This document shows positions 37,832 to 47,437 of a stretch of 64,000 nt of DNA, piece by piece; within the stretch, counting starts at the first letter, position 1, and every line of letters begins with the position of its first letter. The stretch is from Pseudomonas sp. G.S.17 (GTDB lineage: Bacteria; Pseudomonadota; Gammaproteobacteria; Pseudomonadales; Pseudomonadaceae), in contig NZ_CP151076.1 in NCBI RefSeq assembly GCF_038096165.1, positions 186,001 to 250,000 of the forward strand, in the 5' to 3' direction. Under the pieces are notes generated by a model. The model saw nothing but the letters and a program-made list of their open reading frames with translations, was not told the DNA's origin and searched no databases. Both the position numbers and the translations under genes were made by a program.

Positions 37832-40483
37832 ATGGCCCAGAATTCCACCCGTTTGCTTCGTCGACTTAATCCTTATTGCGTCCAGGCGCTGAGTGCGGCC
37901 GCTTCGCTATGCCAAAGCCGTGCTCATGCCCAGATCAGCATCGAGCATTGGTTGCTCAAGTTGCTGGAGCAAGGCGAAGGCGATCTGACGCTTATTGCGC
38001 GTCGCTACGAATGGGACATGGACGCGCTTTGGCGAGGGCTGCTCGACCACCTTGATACCTTGCCGCGCAACGTTCAGCACAAGCCTCAGCTGTGTGAAAA
38101 ATTGCAGCAACTGATCAAGAATGCCTGGCTCCGCGCATCACTGGATGACAACAACGATGTCCTGCGTTCAGGCCATCTGCTCGGTGCCTTGCTGGAAACC
38201 CCAAGCCTGCTTGCCTGCGAAGCTGCTTGGCCTTTGCTCAGCCTCAGCGAAACGCAATTGCAACACCTGTTTCCGTTGCTTGATCAACACTCCGAAGAAC
38301 GTCCGCAGGTCCAGCAAAAAGCGGCGCTGGACTCAACAGAAGTACCTTCAAGCTTGCTCAATAACTCTCCATCAAACACTGAAAAGAACGATGCCTTATT
38401 GGCCGTATTGGACAAGTTCACTCAGGACGTAACCGCCAAAGCCAAGGCTGGGGGGATCGACCCGGTATTCGGCCGAGACGATGAAATCCGCCAGGTCATC
38501 GACATCCTCAGTCGCCGACGCAAGAACAACCCGATCCTGGTCGGCGAGCCGGGGGTAGGCAAGACCGCGCTCGTTGAAGGCCTGGCCTTGCGGATCACCG
38601 AGGGCAACGTTCCGGACAGTCTCAAATCTGTCAGCGTACGCACCCTCGACATGGGCTTGCTGCAAGCAGGCGCGGGCGTCAAAGGTGAATTCGAGCAACG
38701 GCTGAAAAACGTTATTGATGCCGTGCAGCAATCAGCCAATCCAATACTGCTGTTTATTGATGAAGCGCATACGTTGATCGGCGCGGGTAATCAGGCAGGC
38801 GGGGCTGATGCGGCAAACTTGCTCAAGCCCGCCTTGGCCCGTGGCGAACTGCGCACCATCGCCGCCACCACCTGGAGCGAATACAAACAGTATTTCGAGC
38901 GAGATGCTGCGCTGGAACGGCGTTTCCAGATGGTCAAGGTTGATGAGCCGGACGACGCCAACGCTTGCCTCATGCTGCGCGGCCTCAAAGCCCGCTACGC
39001 CAGCCATCACGGCGTACATATTCAGGATGCAGCCGTTCAGGCAGCGGTCAGCCTTTCGCGACGTTATCTGACCGGTCGACAACTGCCGGATAAAGCCGTC
39101 GATCTGCTCGACACTGCCAGCGCCCGCGTGCGCATGAGTCTGGACTGCGAACCGCAGGCATTGGTCCGGCTCAAGGCCCGACAAACCGCTTTGGAACTGG
39201 AGCGTCAAGCGCTGGAAGACGACGCGCAACTCAGCGGCAGTAGTGACGACGAGTGTTTGGCGATGATCGCTGCGCAGCATGTCGAGCTGCACGAGCAGCA
39301 AACAACACTTGAACTGCAATATCGCCACGAACTCGACCTCACACAGCAATTGCTCGACGCGCGACAGGCTGAACCGCTTGCGATGGAAGCCTGCGCGCAG
39401 CTTCAGCAACGCCTGACTGAAATTCAGGGCAACCAGCCGTTGCTCTCGCTCGACGTGGGCAGCCGCAGCGTAGCCGAAGTGATTGCCGATTGGACCGGTG
39501 TGCCACTTGGCAGCCTGCTCAAGGATGAACAATCCAGCTTATTGGCGCTGGAACAGCAGCTCTGCGAGCGCGTAATTGGCCAGGATCATCCTCTCGGCGC
39601 GCTGGCCCAACGTCTACGCGCGGCCAAGACTGGCTTGACCGAAGAAAAAGCCCCGCTGGGCGTTTTCCTGTTGGTGGGTACCAGCGGAGTAGGCAAGACC
39701 GAAACTGCCTTGGCGCTGGCCGATGCTCTGTTCGGTGGTGAGAAATCGCTCATCACCATCAATCTTTCTGAGTACCAGGAAGCCCACACCGTCAGCCAAC
39801 TGAAAGGCTCGCCTCCCGGTTATGTCGGTTACGGCCAAGGCGGCGTGCTGACCGAGGCGGTACGCCAGCGGCCGTATAGCGTCGTACTTCTCGATGAAGT
39901 CGAGAAAGCTCATCGCGACGTACTCAATCTGTTTTATCAGGTCTTTGATCGCGGCTTCATGCGTGATGGCGAAGGACGTGAAATCGACTTCCGAAATACC
40001 GTCATTGTCATGACCTCCAACCTCGGCAGCGATGAACTGCAAGCCTGCCTGCAAGCGCAGCCTGACGCATCGGAAAGCACTCTGCATGAATTGCTGCGGC
40101 CAATCCTGCGCGAGCATTTCCAACCAGCCCTGTTGGCGCGCTTTCAAACCTTGATCTTCCGCCCGCTGCTGGCCGACGCGATGAAAACCATCGTTGCCCT
40201 GAAACTCGCCAAAGTTGCCAAACGCCTGCATCGCCATTACGGCCTGGATTGCCAGATCGACGAGCGTCTTCACGACGCCCTCGTCGACGCATGCCTGTTA
40301 CCTGATGCCGGGGCGCGCAACATCGATAGCCTGCTCAACCAGCAAATCCTGCCCGTACTGAGCCAGCAATTGCTGCAACGCCAAGCCGCCCAACAGAAAA
40401 CCCGCGGCGTGACGCTGGGCTACAGCGACGAAGAAGGCATCACTTTGCATTTCACTGACGCACTCACCGCCACGGAGGCCTGA
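37832..40483 (+). CDS. clpV: T6SS sheath-recycling AAA+ ATPase ClpV (TssH)
   Basis: Unfolds contracted TssBC sheaths so their subunits can be reused. The 883 residues include an N-domain (about 10-155, with the HAQISIEHWLLKLL start), a first ATPase with Walker A GEPGVGKT near residue 238, a central coiled-coil insert (about 415-535), and a second ATPase with Walker A GTSGVGKT near 615 and the Clp block EAHTVSQLKGSPPGYVGYG. The ATG at 37832 (MAQNSTRLL) is preferred to the frame start at 37733, although only a weak AAGGA lies near it. vgrG follows after 2 bp. Confidence 0.95.
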   Translation: MAQNSTRLLRRLNPYCVQALSAAASLCQSRAHAQISIEHWLLKLLEQGEGDLTLIARRYEWDMDALWRGLLDHLDTLPRNVQHKPQLCEKLQQLIKNAWLRASLDDNNDVLRSGHLLGALLETPSLLACEAAWPLLSLSETQLQHLFPLLDQHSEERPQVQQKAALDSTEVPSSLLNNSPSNTEKNDALLAVLDKFTQDVTAKAKAGGIDPVFGRDDEIRQVIDILSRRRKNNPILVGEPGVGKTALVEGLALRITEGNVPDSLKSVSVRTLDMGLLQAGAGVKGEFEQRLKNVIDAVQQSANPILLFIDEAHTLIGAGNQAGGADAANLLKPALARGELRTIAATTWSEYKQYFERDAALERRFQMVKVDEPDDANACLMLRGLKARYASHHGVHIQDAAVQAAVSLSRRYLTGRQLPDKAVDLLDTASARVRMSLDCEPQALVRLKARQTALELERQALEDDAQLSGSSDDECLAMIAAQHVELHEQQTTLELQYRHELDLTQQLLDARQAEPLAMEACAQLQQRLTEIQGNQPLLSLDVGSRSVAEVIADWTGVPLGSLLKDEQSSLLALEQQLCERVIGQDHPLGALAQRLRAAKTGLTEEKAPLGVFLLVGTSGVGKTETALALADALFGGEKSLITINLSEYQEAHTVSQLKGSPPGYVGYGQGGVLTEAVRQRPYSVVLLDEVEKAHRDVLNLFYQVFDRGFMRDGEGREIDFRNTVIVMTSNLGSDELQACLQAQPDASESTLHELLRPILREHFQPALLARFQTLIFRPLLADAMKTIVALKLAKVAKRLHRHYGLDCQIDERLHDALVDACLLPDAGARNIDSLLNQQILPVLSQQLLQRQAAQQKTRGVTLGYSDEEGITLHFTDALTATEA

Positions 40484-40485
40484 AT

Positions 40486-43017
40486 ATGTCCACTGCACTG
40501 CGCGCTTTCTTCGACCACAGCCGTCACAAACTGCAAGTAAGTGATGTCAATGCATCCCTCGACGTCCTGACTTTCAAGGGCGAAGAACATCTGAGCCAGC
40601 CGTTCAAATACGACGTGGAGTTCACCTCTGCGGCGCAGGACATTGCGGTCGAAAAGATGCTCGGTCGGGCCGCGACGTTCAGTCTGCACGGGTTGCCGCC
40701 CAAGTACCCGAAGATGACGCCGGATTTCCTTTCCGTCGTGCCCGAGCCGCCGCTGCGCACGTTGCATGGCGTGGTCACCGGCTTCAAGCGCCTGTCCGAT
40801 TCCAACGATGAAGCCCGTTACGCACTGACCCTGCAACCGCGTCTCGCGCTGCTCGGCACGGGTAAACAGTTCCGCATTTATCAGCATCAGTCGGTGCCGA
40901 CTATTGTCGAGAGCATTCTGCGCAGTCGGCATAACTTCGAAGGTCAGGACTTTCTGTTCAAGCTGGCGCGCGACTACCCCAGGCGCGAACAGGTCATGCA
41001 ATACGGCGAAAGCGACTTGGTGTTTATTACCCGGCTGCTCGCCGAAGTGGGTATCTGGTTTCGCTTCACCGTCGACCAACGCCTGAAGATTGATGTTGTT
41101 GAGTTTCATGACGACCAGCGTCATTACCAGTTCGGCGTCGAACTGCCCTTGCGTTCGCCGTCTGGTTTTACCAGCAGCGGACAGGATGGCGTGTGGCAAC
41201 TGCAAACCAGCCACCAAGTGGTGGAAAAGAACATCAACTTTCGCGCTTATCACCATCGCGATGCCAATGCCTGGCTCAACGGCGAAGTCGACCAGACCCG
41301 AGGCGCAAAAACCACCTATGGCGAGGCGTACCACTACGCCGAACCTTACAAAGAACTCGGCGACCGGATTGCTCAGGATGAAGACCTGTTAAGCGAAAGC
41401 GGTTTTTTCTACGCGCGCCTGCGTCACGAGCGCTACCTCAACGGCCAGACCCAACTCAGCGGTGCCAGCAGCAGCGCGACGCTGGGCCTCGGTCAGGTCC
41501 TGAAAATCACCGGCGCTCCGCAGGCCTTCGCGCCGGGCGCAGTCATTACCCAACTGAACACTTGCGCCGCCCGTGATCGCAGCTTCGAAGTCACCTTCGA
41601 GGCCATCCCCTATTCGGAAACCGTCTGCTTCCGCCCGCCCTTGGTGGCGAAGCCGCAAATCGCCGGCACCGTACCGGCGCGCGTCACCAGCCCGCAGAAA
41701 AATGCCCCTTACTCCGAAATCGACCGGGATGGCTACTATCGGGTCAACTTCCTGTTCGACCGCGACAGCTGGAAGCCCGGTCAGGAAAGCATGCTGCTGC
41801 GCCTCGCGCGCCCGTATGCCGGCGACACTCACGGCCTGCATCTGCCGCTGATTGCCGGCACCGAAGTGGCCATCGCCTTCGAACAAGGCGACCCCGACCG
41901 ACCTTACATCGCCCACGCCCTGCACGATGACCGCCGCCCGGACCACGTCACCCTGCGCAAACGCGACTACACCCGCAACGTCCTGCGCACCCCGGCCAAC
42001 AACAAACTGCGCATGGAAGACCTGCGCGGCTCCGAGCACATCAAACTCAGCACCGAACACAGCGGCAAAAGCCAGCTCAACCTTGGGCACCTGGTCGACG
42101 CCGAGAAGAAAAAACGCGGCGAAGGGTTTGAGCTGAGGACCGATGGCTGGGGGGCGATTCGGGGTGGTAAAGGGGTGTTTATCAGTGCGGATGCGCAGCC
42201 CAAAGCTCAAGGCCAGACGTTGGATATGAATGCCGCATTGGCGCAGTTGAGCAGCGCCTTGGAGTTGGTGAAGAGCCTGGCGCGCAGTGCCTCCGTATCG
42301 GGTGCACTGCCAGCTGACGAACAATCGCAGCAGGGTTTGCAAAGTGCGCTGGATGGCCTTCGAGAGGCAGGGTTGATCGCCTCGGCACCGGCGGGAATCG
42401 CGCTGACGACACCGGCCAACATTCAGCTTTCGGCTGGCCAGAACCTTACCGCCACGGCGCGCGACAGCGCCGACGTAACCGTATTCAAACGCTTCAGCGT
42501 GGCTGCAGGTGAGGCCGTCAGCCTGTTTGCCCAGAAGCTGGGAATCAGGCTCGTTGCTTCTCGCGGCCCTGTGGATATCCAGGCGCAAAGCGATGCCATC
42601 ACCTTGCAAGCCGACAAGGCGCTGACGCTTAACAGTGTCAACGGCGAAATCACCTTGAACGCCGCTCAGGGCATCACGCTTATGAGCCGAGGCGCTTACA
42701 TCAAGCTCAAGGATGGCTCCATCGAAATCGGCGCGCCGGGCGAGCTGCTTATCAAAAACGACAACATCGCCTGGGGCGGCTCAGCGTCTCTCGACAAGGC
42801 CTTGATGCCAATGGTTCTGGAAGACCCGATTTATAAATTCCCGATGTCGGGCAACTTCCAGGTTAAGGATCTGGCAGTCAACGAGCCAAGAGCGTTCAGA
42901 CCCTATCGAATCGAAACAAGTGATGGCCGCGTGCTGCGTGGAGTGACCGACGAAAACGGTGACACCCAGATTCATTACGGGCTCGACTCGAAAAAATCCC
43001 AGCTGTTTTTTGAATAA
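40486..43017 (+). CDS. vgrG: T6SS spike protein VgrG (TssI) with C-terminal extension
   Basis: Trimeric spike at the needle tip. The 843 residues contain the gp27-like part (about 1-390, with FKYDVEFTSAAQDI and a GESDLVFITRLLAEVGIWFRF block), the gp5-like OB domain (about 395-480, RDGYYRVNFLFDRD), a Gly/repeat-rich DUF2345 region (about 560-770) and a final 60-residue tail. The tail (AFRPYRIETSDGRVL, then GVTDENGDTQ) resembles transthyretin-like cargo adaptors known on some VgrGs. The next gene is probably that cargo. No enzyme domain is visible. Confidence 0.93.
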   Translation: MSTALRAFFDHSRHKLQVSDVNASLDVLTFKGEEHLSQPFKYDVEFTSAAQDIAVEKMLGRAATFSLHGLPPKYPKMTPDFLSVVPEPPLRTLHGVVTGFKRLSDSNDEARYALTLQPRLALLGTGKQFRIYQHQSVPTIVESILRSRHNFEGQDFLFKLARDYPRREQVMQYGESDLVFITRLLAEVGIWFRFTVDQRLKIDVVEFHDDQRHYQFGVELPLRSPSGFTSSGQDGVWQLQTSHQVVEKNINFRAYHHRDANAWLNGEVDQTRGAKTTYGEAYHYAEPYKELGDRIAQDEDLLSESGFFYARLRHERYLNGQTQLSGASSSATLGLGQVLKITGAPQAFAPGAVITQLNTCAARDRSFEVTFEAIPYSETVCFRPPLVAKPQIAGTVPARVTSPQKNAPYSEIDRDGYYRVNFLFDRDSWKPGQESMLLRLARPYAGDTHGLHLPLIAGTEVAIAFEQGDPDRPYIAHALHDDRRPDHVTLRKRDYTRNVLRTPANNKLRMEDLRGSEHIKLSTEHSGKSQLNLGHLVDAEKKKRGEGFELRTDGWGAIRGGKGVFISADAQPKAQGQTLDMNAALAQLSSALELVKSLARSASVSGALPADEQSQQGLQSALDGLREAGLIASAPAGIALTTPANIQLSAGQNLTATARDSADVTVFKRFSVAAGEAVSLFAQKLGIRLVASRGPVDIQAQSDAITLQADKALTLNSVNGEITLNAAQGITLMSRGAYIKLKDGSIEIGAPGELLIKNDNIAWGGSASLDKALMPMVLEDPIYKFPMSGNFQVKDLAVNEPRAFRPYRIETSDGRVLRGVTDENGDTQIHYGLDSKKSQLFFE

Positions 43018-43034
43018 TCGTGGAGTCCGAAACT

Positions 43035-45284
43035 ATGAACGAAGCCGAAAAGCCAGTGGCCGAAAATCAGATCTGCAAGCAGGGCTCCAAGACTGTTGTT
43101 GATGATCGAGGAACGCAGTGCTACTTCCGACCAGAAACTGAAGAGTTTGTTTTCATTAGCCCTTGCGAAGCGACTGCCTTCGAAAATCACTGGCGCGGTA
43201 TGAATACCAGCATGGACGCGTTTCATCAGGCGAGCGACCATTACAACCAGCTATTGGAAAGGTATGCGCAGACAGCCATGGCTGATGCATTGGCTGCCGT
43301 TTCACAACTCAGGGAAGTTGACGCGGCAGAAATCGAACTGGAGAAAAAAAGAAAGCAGGTACAAGACAAACTGGCCGATCTTTCCCATAAAGGTCTGGGC
43401 TATAAAGACGTCGTCGAGCTTATTCCCGTCGCCGGGAAAGGCAGTAAAAGCAAGGGTGAGGGTAAAAGCTCTGGCCTTGCTTACGTCAACAAAGGCTATT
43501 TCAGCAAAACCAAGGACGGTCGCAAACTGCACTCGGTTTCCTTGAAGGGCACTGACAAAAAAGACGCGACCCAAAGCATCTACGTTAAAGGCGAAAACGG
43601 CAATACGCGGATTGATACCGATAAGCTGAAAAAGCAGCTGACTACTCTGAAAGCGCCCAAGTTTAAACTCGAGCTGAAAGATGTCCTCAAGTGGGCCGAC
43701 GCCGAGGATGTCCTGAACGACTTGAACGAGGACTACGTACTTTTCGACTGGGCTAAAAGCTGGAATGACAGCCTTCACGGCCAGACCAAGTTGGGAGCGA
43801 ACGTCGACGCTTCCGGCGCTGCACAGTTAATGCGCTTTACTTCGAATGCGGGTGGCAAGGTCGAATTTGATGTAGAAAAAAAGCAGCTTTCCATCAACGG
43901 TGAATACAAGCGCACGCTGACCGTGGCATCGGGTTTCGGCAACCTGAGCTTTTTTGTCCCGGACCGTACCGGCTGGGAACTGAAGATGGAAATAGAAAAT
44001 GCCGGTACCGTTGACCTGGGCCTGATTCGGCTCTGCCTTGATGCCCAAGTCAGCGGTTTCGTCGGCAGTTCGTTACAACTTGAAGCGCAGTTGCAAGTGG
44101 CACAGCTGGGCGACGAACAAATAATCGCCGGGCAACCGGGTGGAAAGCCACCCACTTTTCGCGAGCGCAAAAACGGCAAAACGTTTTATCAGAAAATGGA
44201 TAAAGAGGATGAAGGGCTGCAGATAACGGGCGAGTTCTTTCGCGGCGCCCGTGCAGAACTCGCCATGAAAGGATCCCTGCAATGGATGAAACCCACCCCA
44301 CCGCCTGGCGATCCGGCAGCGCCCACAGGGATATTGAAATCCAGCGGCCAGTTCACTGACTTTTGCAGCATTGGCAGCAGCATTGCCGGTCTGGTGGGCC
44401 TTGGCATTGGCGGCAAATTTTACTGCACGTTTATTAACGGCAAGTTTTGCTTCCATGTTGCCGCCAGCCTGTGTTGGGGGAAAGGCGCCAAGGGTGGGCT
44501 TATAGCAGAAGTCAGCGTTGCCAATATTGCTGAGTTTGGGGCTTGGTTGATTTATCAGTTGTATAGTTTGGATTATAGTTTTTTTAACGTTATAACCCGA
44601 GACGCTTTCAATGCATATAGCCAGTATTGCGTTATGCAAATGGATAAGATAGGGGGGCAGGTTTATCAGGGGTATGACAAGGCCCTCAAAACAGCTGATG
44701 ATCTCGGTAGAAAGTTCAACGAATTCATCATCACTATTGAGGAGGAAGGCCGTAAGGGTATGGAGGCGTCGGAAAGACGCAATCGGCTTGCCAGAAATAT
44801 TATTGAATCTAAGCGAGAATTGTTACTCCACACGCCAGAAGCCAAGGGAATTCTCCTTTATCTGCTGACCAGGCACGGGAAAATCGATCACCTTGATGCG
44901 GACAATAGGACCCTACTGGGTGATATTTACGTTGACCGCAAGGAGGCGATTATTTGCGTGCTAACAAGTATCCAAACTATCTCCGAGTGGAGCAAGGTGA
45001 TGTGCCGTATCACGGCAAATGGCTCAAGTTTGCGAGGAGAAAATAGCGAAGCTGAAATAGTAAAAGAGCAGGCGCAACACTTGGTACGCTTCCTTCAGGA
45101 AGGCCACAATCGTGCGCAAGATCTGCTCAATATTTTTAAACGACTGAAGAAAGAAATTGCCCTGGGTTACGCGCTGGACATGAATGATACGGAGTTCTAT
45201 CAGCTCAATACTATGCCCAATCCCGATTTTCCGAAGCGTTGCGATTTTGGCCCATGCGGGACGGAATTGGGTCAATTGGTCTGA
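43035..45284 (+). CDS. Probable T6SS effector, unrecognised, with hydrophobic centre
   Basis: A 749-residue protein (ATG at 43035 behind GGAG; the GTG at 43020 is weaker). No signal peptide. Residues about 30-130 are helical and coiled-coil-like (AEIELEKKRKQVQDKLADLS); about 130-440 are mixed strands. A Gly-rich hydrophobic stretch spans about 444-517 (SSIAGLVGLGIGGKF, then AEFGAWLIYQLYSLDYSFF). The rest is charged helices ending near a Cys pair (RCDFGPCGT). The hydrophobic core suggests a pore-forming or membrane-inserting toxin, but no known effector family or catalytic motif is recognised. Its place right after vgrG and before duplicated lipoproteins is typical of cargo. The 3' half is visibly A+T-richer than the core T6SS genes. 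Confidence 0.6.
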   Translation: MNEAEKPVAENQICKQGSKTVVDDRGTQCYFRPETEEFVFISPCEATAFENHWRGMNTSMDAFHQASDHYNQLLERYAQTAMADALAAVSQLREVDAAEIELEKKRKQVQDKLADLSHKGLGYKDVVELIPVAGKGSKSKGEGKSSGLAYVNKGYFSKTKDGRKLHSVSLKGTDKKDATQSIYVKGENGNTRIDTDKLKKQLTTLKAPKFKLELKDVLKWADAEDVLNDLNEDYVLFDWAKSWNDSLHGQTKLGANVDASGAAQLMRFTSNAGGKVEFDVEKKQLSINGEYKRTLTVASGFGNLSFFVPDRTGWELKMEIENAGTVDLGLIRLCLDAQVSGFVGSSLQLEAQLQVAQLGDEQIIAGQPGGKPPTFRERKNGKTFYQKMDKEDEGLQITGEFFRGARAELAMKGSLQWMKPTPPPGDPAAPTGILKSSGQFTDFCSIGSSIAGLVGLGIGGKFYCTFINGKFCFHVAASLCWGKGAKGGLIAEVSVANIAEFGAWLIYQLYSLDYSFFNVITRDAFNAYSQYCVMQMDKIGGQVYQGYDKALKTADDLGRKFNEFIITIEEEGRKGMEASERRNRLARNIIESKRELLLHTPEAKGILLYLLTRHGKIDHLDADNRTLLGDIYVDRKEAIICVLTSIQTISEWSKVMCRITANGSSLRGENSEAEIVKEQAQHLVRFLQEGHNRAQDLLNIFKRLKKEIALGYALDMNDTEFYQLNTMPNPDFPKRCDFGPCGTELGQLV

Positions 45285-45299
45285 TATCAAGGAAAATCG

Positions 45300-46370
45300 A
45301 TGAATACGATAAATCTTATGTTCGGCGTCGCCGTTGTTCTTGGTATGCAAGGTTGCGAGCAGGCAACGACACCAACAGAGCCTAGACCGGTAGCTGTTAC
45401 TGATACGGAGTTTCAGCAGTTTGTAGCATCCATTAAAAACAATCTGATTTTCGTTGAGGGCGGCGAGTTTTTAATGGGTGACTTTGGCCCTGAATACGCC
45501 CCTGAACGGTCGTCGTACGACTGGGATAAAGACAGTAAACCATTACACAAAGTTGAGCTAACTAGCTATTCGATCAATAGATTCAAGGTGACTAACATAG
45601 AATTTCAGTTCTACCTCCGATATAACGGCATGAAGTTAAAAGAAAAGGGTGCGGTGATAAAGTCAGAGTGGGATAACATTAACTCTGTACCTAACACACC
45701 TGCACACATCGACTGGTATGAGGCTGAACAATACTGTAGCTGGCTCGGCTCGGTCACGGATTTACCTTTTGCACTGCCAACCGAAGCTCAGTGGGAGTAT
45801 GCCGCGCGTAGCCGTGGTCAGTTTCTGATGGTTGCTACTGATAATGGTACCTATAAAGCCGAACCTTACAGCTTGGTTACGGAGTCATACGATCCTAAAG
45901 GTATCAATATTTCCAGCCGGGGGAATCGGGTAACTTTTGCCAAAGAAATGGGCTGGAAAACCGGAAGTTTCACTCCATTGCCCGTGGATATGTTCCCACC
46001 TAATCCTTTGGGAATATATTCGATGACGGACAACGGTTATGAATGGGTAAAGGATTGGTACGATCCGGATTATTATAAAATCTCACCAATGAAGGATCCG
46101 CAAGGACCGAGCAATCCGGTATTCAAGGATACGTTTGGCAACTATACAAAAGTGATGCGAGGGCAAAGCTATGCCGATCCTCATTGGGGGGGCGGTTTCA
46201 ACGTACATAGAACAGAAAAGGATCCAATGGGACGGTTTGGCGAAAGAGGTACTATAGCTCTGGGCAGTAGCACAATGCGTTGCGTAGTTAACAACCCGGA
46301 ACCCGTGACGCACCCACGATCCATAAATAAGCCTGATGCCGCTCCTTCTGAGTTGAAGGATCGGCAATGA
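45300..46370 (+). CDS. FGE-sulfatase-like lipoprotein, tandem copy 1
   Basis: A 356-residue probable lipoprotein (signal to about residue 18, lipobox GMQGC) with a formylglycine-generating-enzyme fold (SUMF1/DUF323). The family blocks FVEGGEFLMGDFG, INRFKVTN, WYEAEQYCSWL, LPTEAQWEYAARSRGQ and DNGYEWVKDWYD are all there. The two FGE catalytic Cys should lie after RGQSY but are absent (ADPHWGGGF), so it is not a working FGE. It is placed directly after the putative effector. By analogy with lipoprotein immunity sets such as those of P. aeruginosa PldB, I infer an immunity role. Confidence 0.75.
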   Translation: MNTINLMFGVAVVLGMQGCEQATTPTEPRPVAVTDTEFQQFVASIKNNLIFVEGGEFLMGDFGPEYAPERSSYDWDKDSKPLHKVELTSYSINRFKVTNIEFQFYLRYNGMKLKEKGAVIKSEWDNINSVPNTPAHIDWYEAEQYCSWLGSVTDLPFALPTEAQWEYAARSRGQFLMVATDNGTYKAEPYSLVTESYDPKGINISSRGNRVTFAKEMGWKTGSFTPLPVDMFPPNPLGIYSMTDNGYEWVKDWYDPDYYKISPMKDPQGPSNPVFKDTFGNYTKVMRGQSYADPHWGGGFNVHRTEKDPMGRFGERGTIALGSSTMRCVVNNPEPVTHPRSINKPDAAPSELKDRQ

Positions 46371-47437
46371 AAATTATCAGAATCGTATTGGCTATCTTTA
46401 TTCCTTTGGCGCTGCAAGGCTGCGAACAGGCTGTGGAATTATCCGAGCCTGCGCTTACGCCCGTTTCTCAGGCGGAGTTTCAGCAGTTCATTGCATCCGT
46501 TAAAGATAATCTGGTTTTCGTTGAGGGCGGTGATTTTTTGATGGGTGACTTTGGTCCTCAGTATGCCCCTGAACGAGCCTCGTATGACCGTGATAAGGAC
46601 AGTAAGCCGCTGCATAAGGTTGAGCTCAGTAGTTATTCCATGACTAAGTTCAAGGTGACTAACTCTGAGTTTCAGTTCCACCTCAAATTCAAGGGCTTGA
46701 AACTAAGAGAAAAAGGCAGAGTATCCAAGTCAGATTGGGACAGTAACAACTCGTTACCCAATACGCCCGCCCACCTCGATTGGTATGAGGCAGAGCGATA
46801 CTGCAGCTGGTTGGCCTCCGTCACCGAGCTACCTTTCGCTTTGCCTACCGAAGCTCAGTGGGAATATGCTGCGCGCAGCCGTGGGCAGTATCTGATGGTT
46901 GCCACCAATGATGGTACTTACGAAGCGGAACCTTACAGTTTGGTTACAGAGTCATACGATCCTAAAGGAATTAATATTTCTAGTCGGGGAAATCGGGTTA
47001 CTTTTGCCAAACAAATGGGCTGGAAAACCGGGAGTTTTACACCGGTACCCGTAGATATGTTTCCGCCAAACCCCTTGGGTTTATATTCAATGTCGGATAA
47101 CGGCTATGAATGGGTCAGGGATTGGTATGACCCGGACTACTATAAATCCTCACCACTGAAAGACCCTCAAGGACCGGATAAACCTGTGTTCAAAGATAAG
47201 TTTGGCCATTTTACGAAGGTGACACGTGGTCAAAGCTATGCCGACCCCTACTGGGGAGGGGGCGTTAATGTCTTTAGAACAGCCGAAGATCCCTATGGTC
47301 GTTTCGGAGAAAAAGGTTCGATTTATTTAGCTGACAAAACAATGCGCTGCGTAGTCAATAGTCCGGACCCTGTGACACCGTTACCATCCATGGATAAGTC
47401 TGATGCCGCTCCTTCTGAGTTAAAGGATCAGCAATGA
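46367..47437 (+). CDS. FGE-sulfatase-like lipoprotein, tandem copy 2
   Basis: Same length as copy 1 (356) and plainly a duplicate; whole blocks such as the DPKGINISSRGNRVTFAK segment are identical. The signal peptide ends in a better lipobox (LQGC at about residues 16-19). The catalytic Cys region reads RGQSYADPYWGGGVNV, again without Cys. Start and stop overlap neighbours by ATGA on both sides, so the three copies are translationally coupled. Differences from copy 1 gather in the N-terminal 40 residues and in the segment between about 100 and 120 (FKGLKLREKGRVSK here), candidates for partner specificity. Confidence 0.75.
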   Translation: MKIIRIVLAIFIPLALQGCEQAVELSEPALTPVSQAEFQQFIASVKDNLVFVEGGDFLMGDFGPQYAPERASYDRDKDSKPLHKVELSSYSMTKFKVTNSEFQFHLKFKGLKLREKGRVSKSDWDSNNSLPNTPAHLDWYEAERYCSWLASVTELPFALPTEAQWEYAARSRGQYLMVATNDGTYEAEPYSLVTESYDPKGINISSRGNRVTFAKQMGWKTGSFTPVPVDMFPPNPLGLYSMSDNGYEWVRDWYDPDYYKSSPLKDPQGPDKPVFKDKFGHFTKVTRGQSYADPYWGGGVNVFRTAEDPYGRFGEKGSIYLADKTMRCVVNSPDPVTPLPSMDKSDAAPSELKDQQ

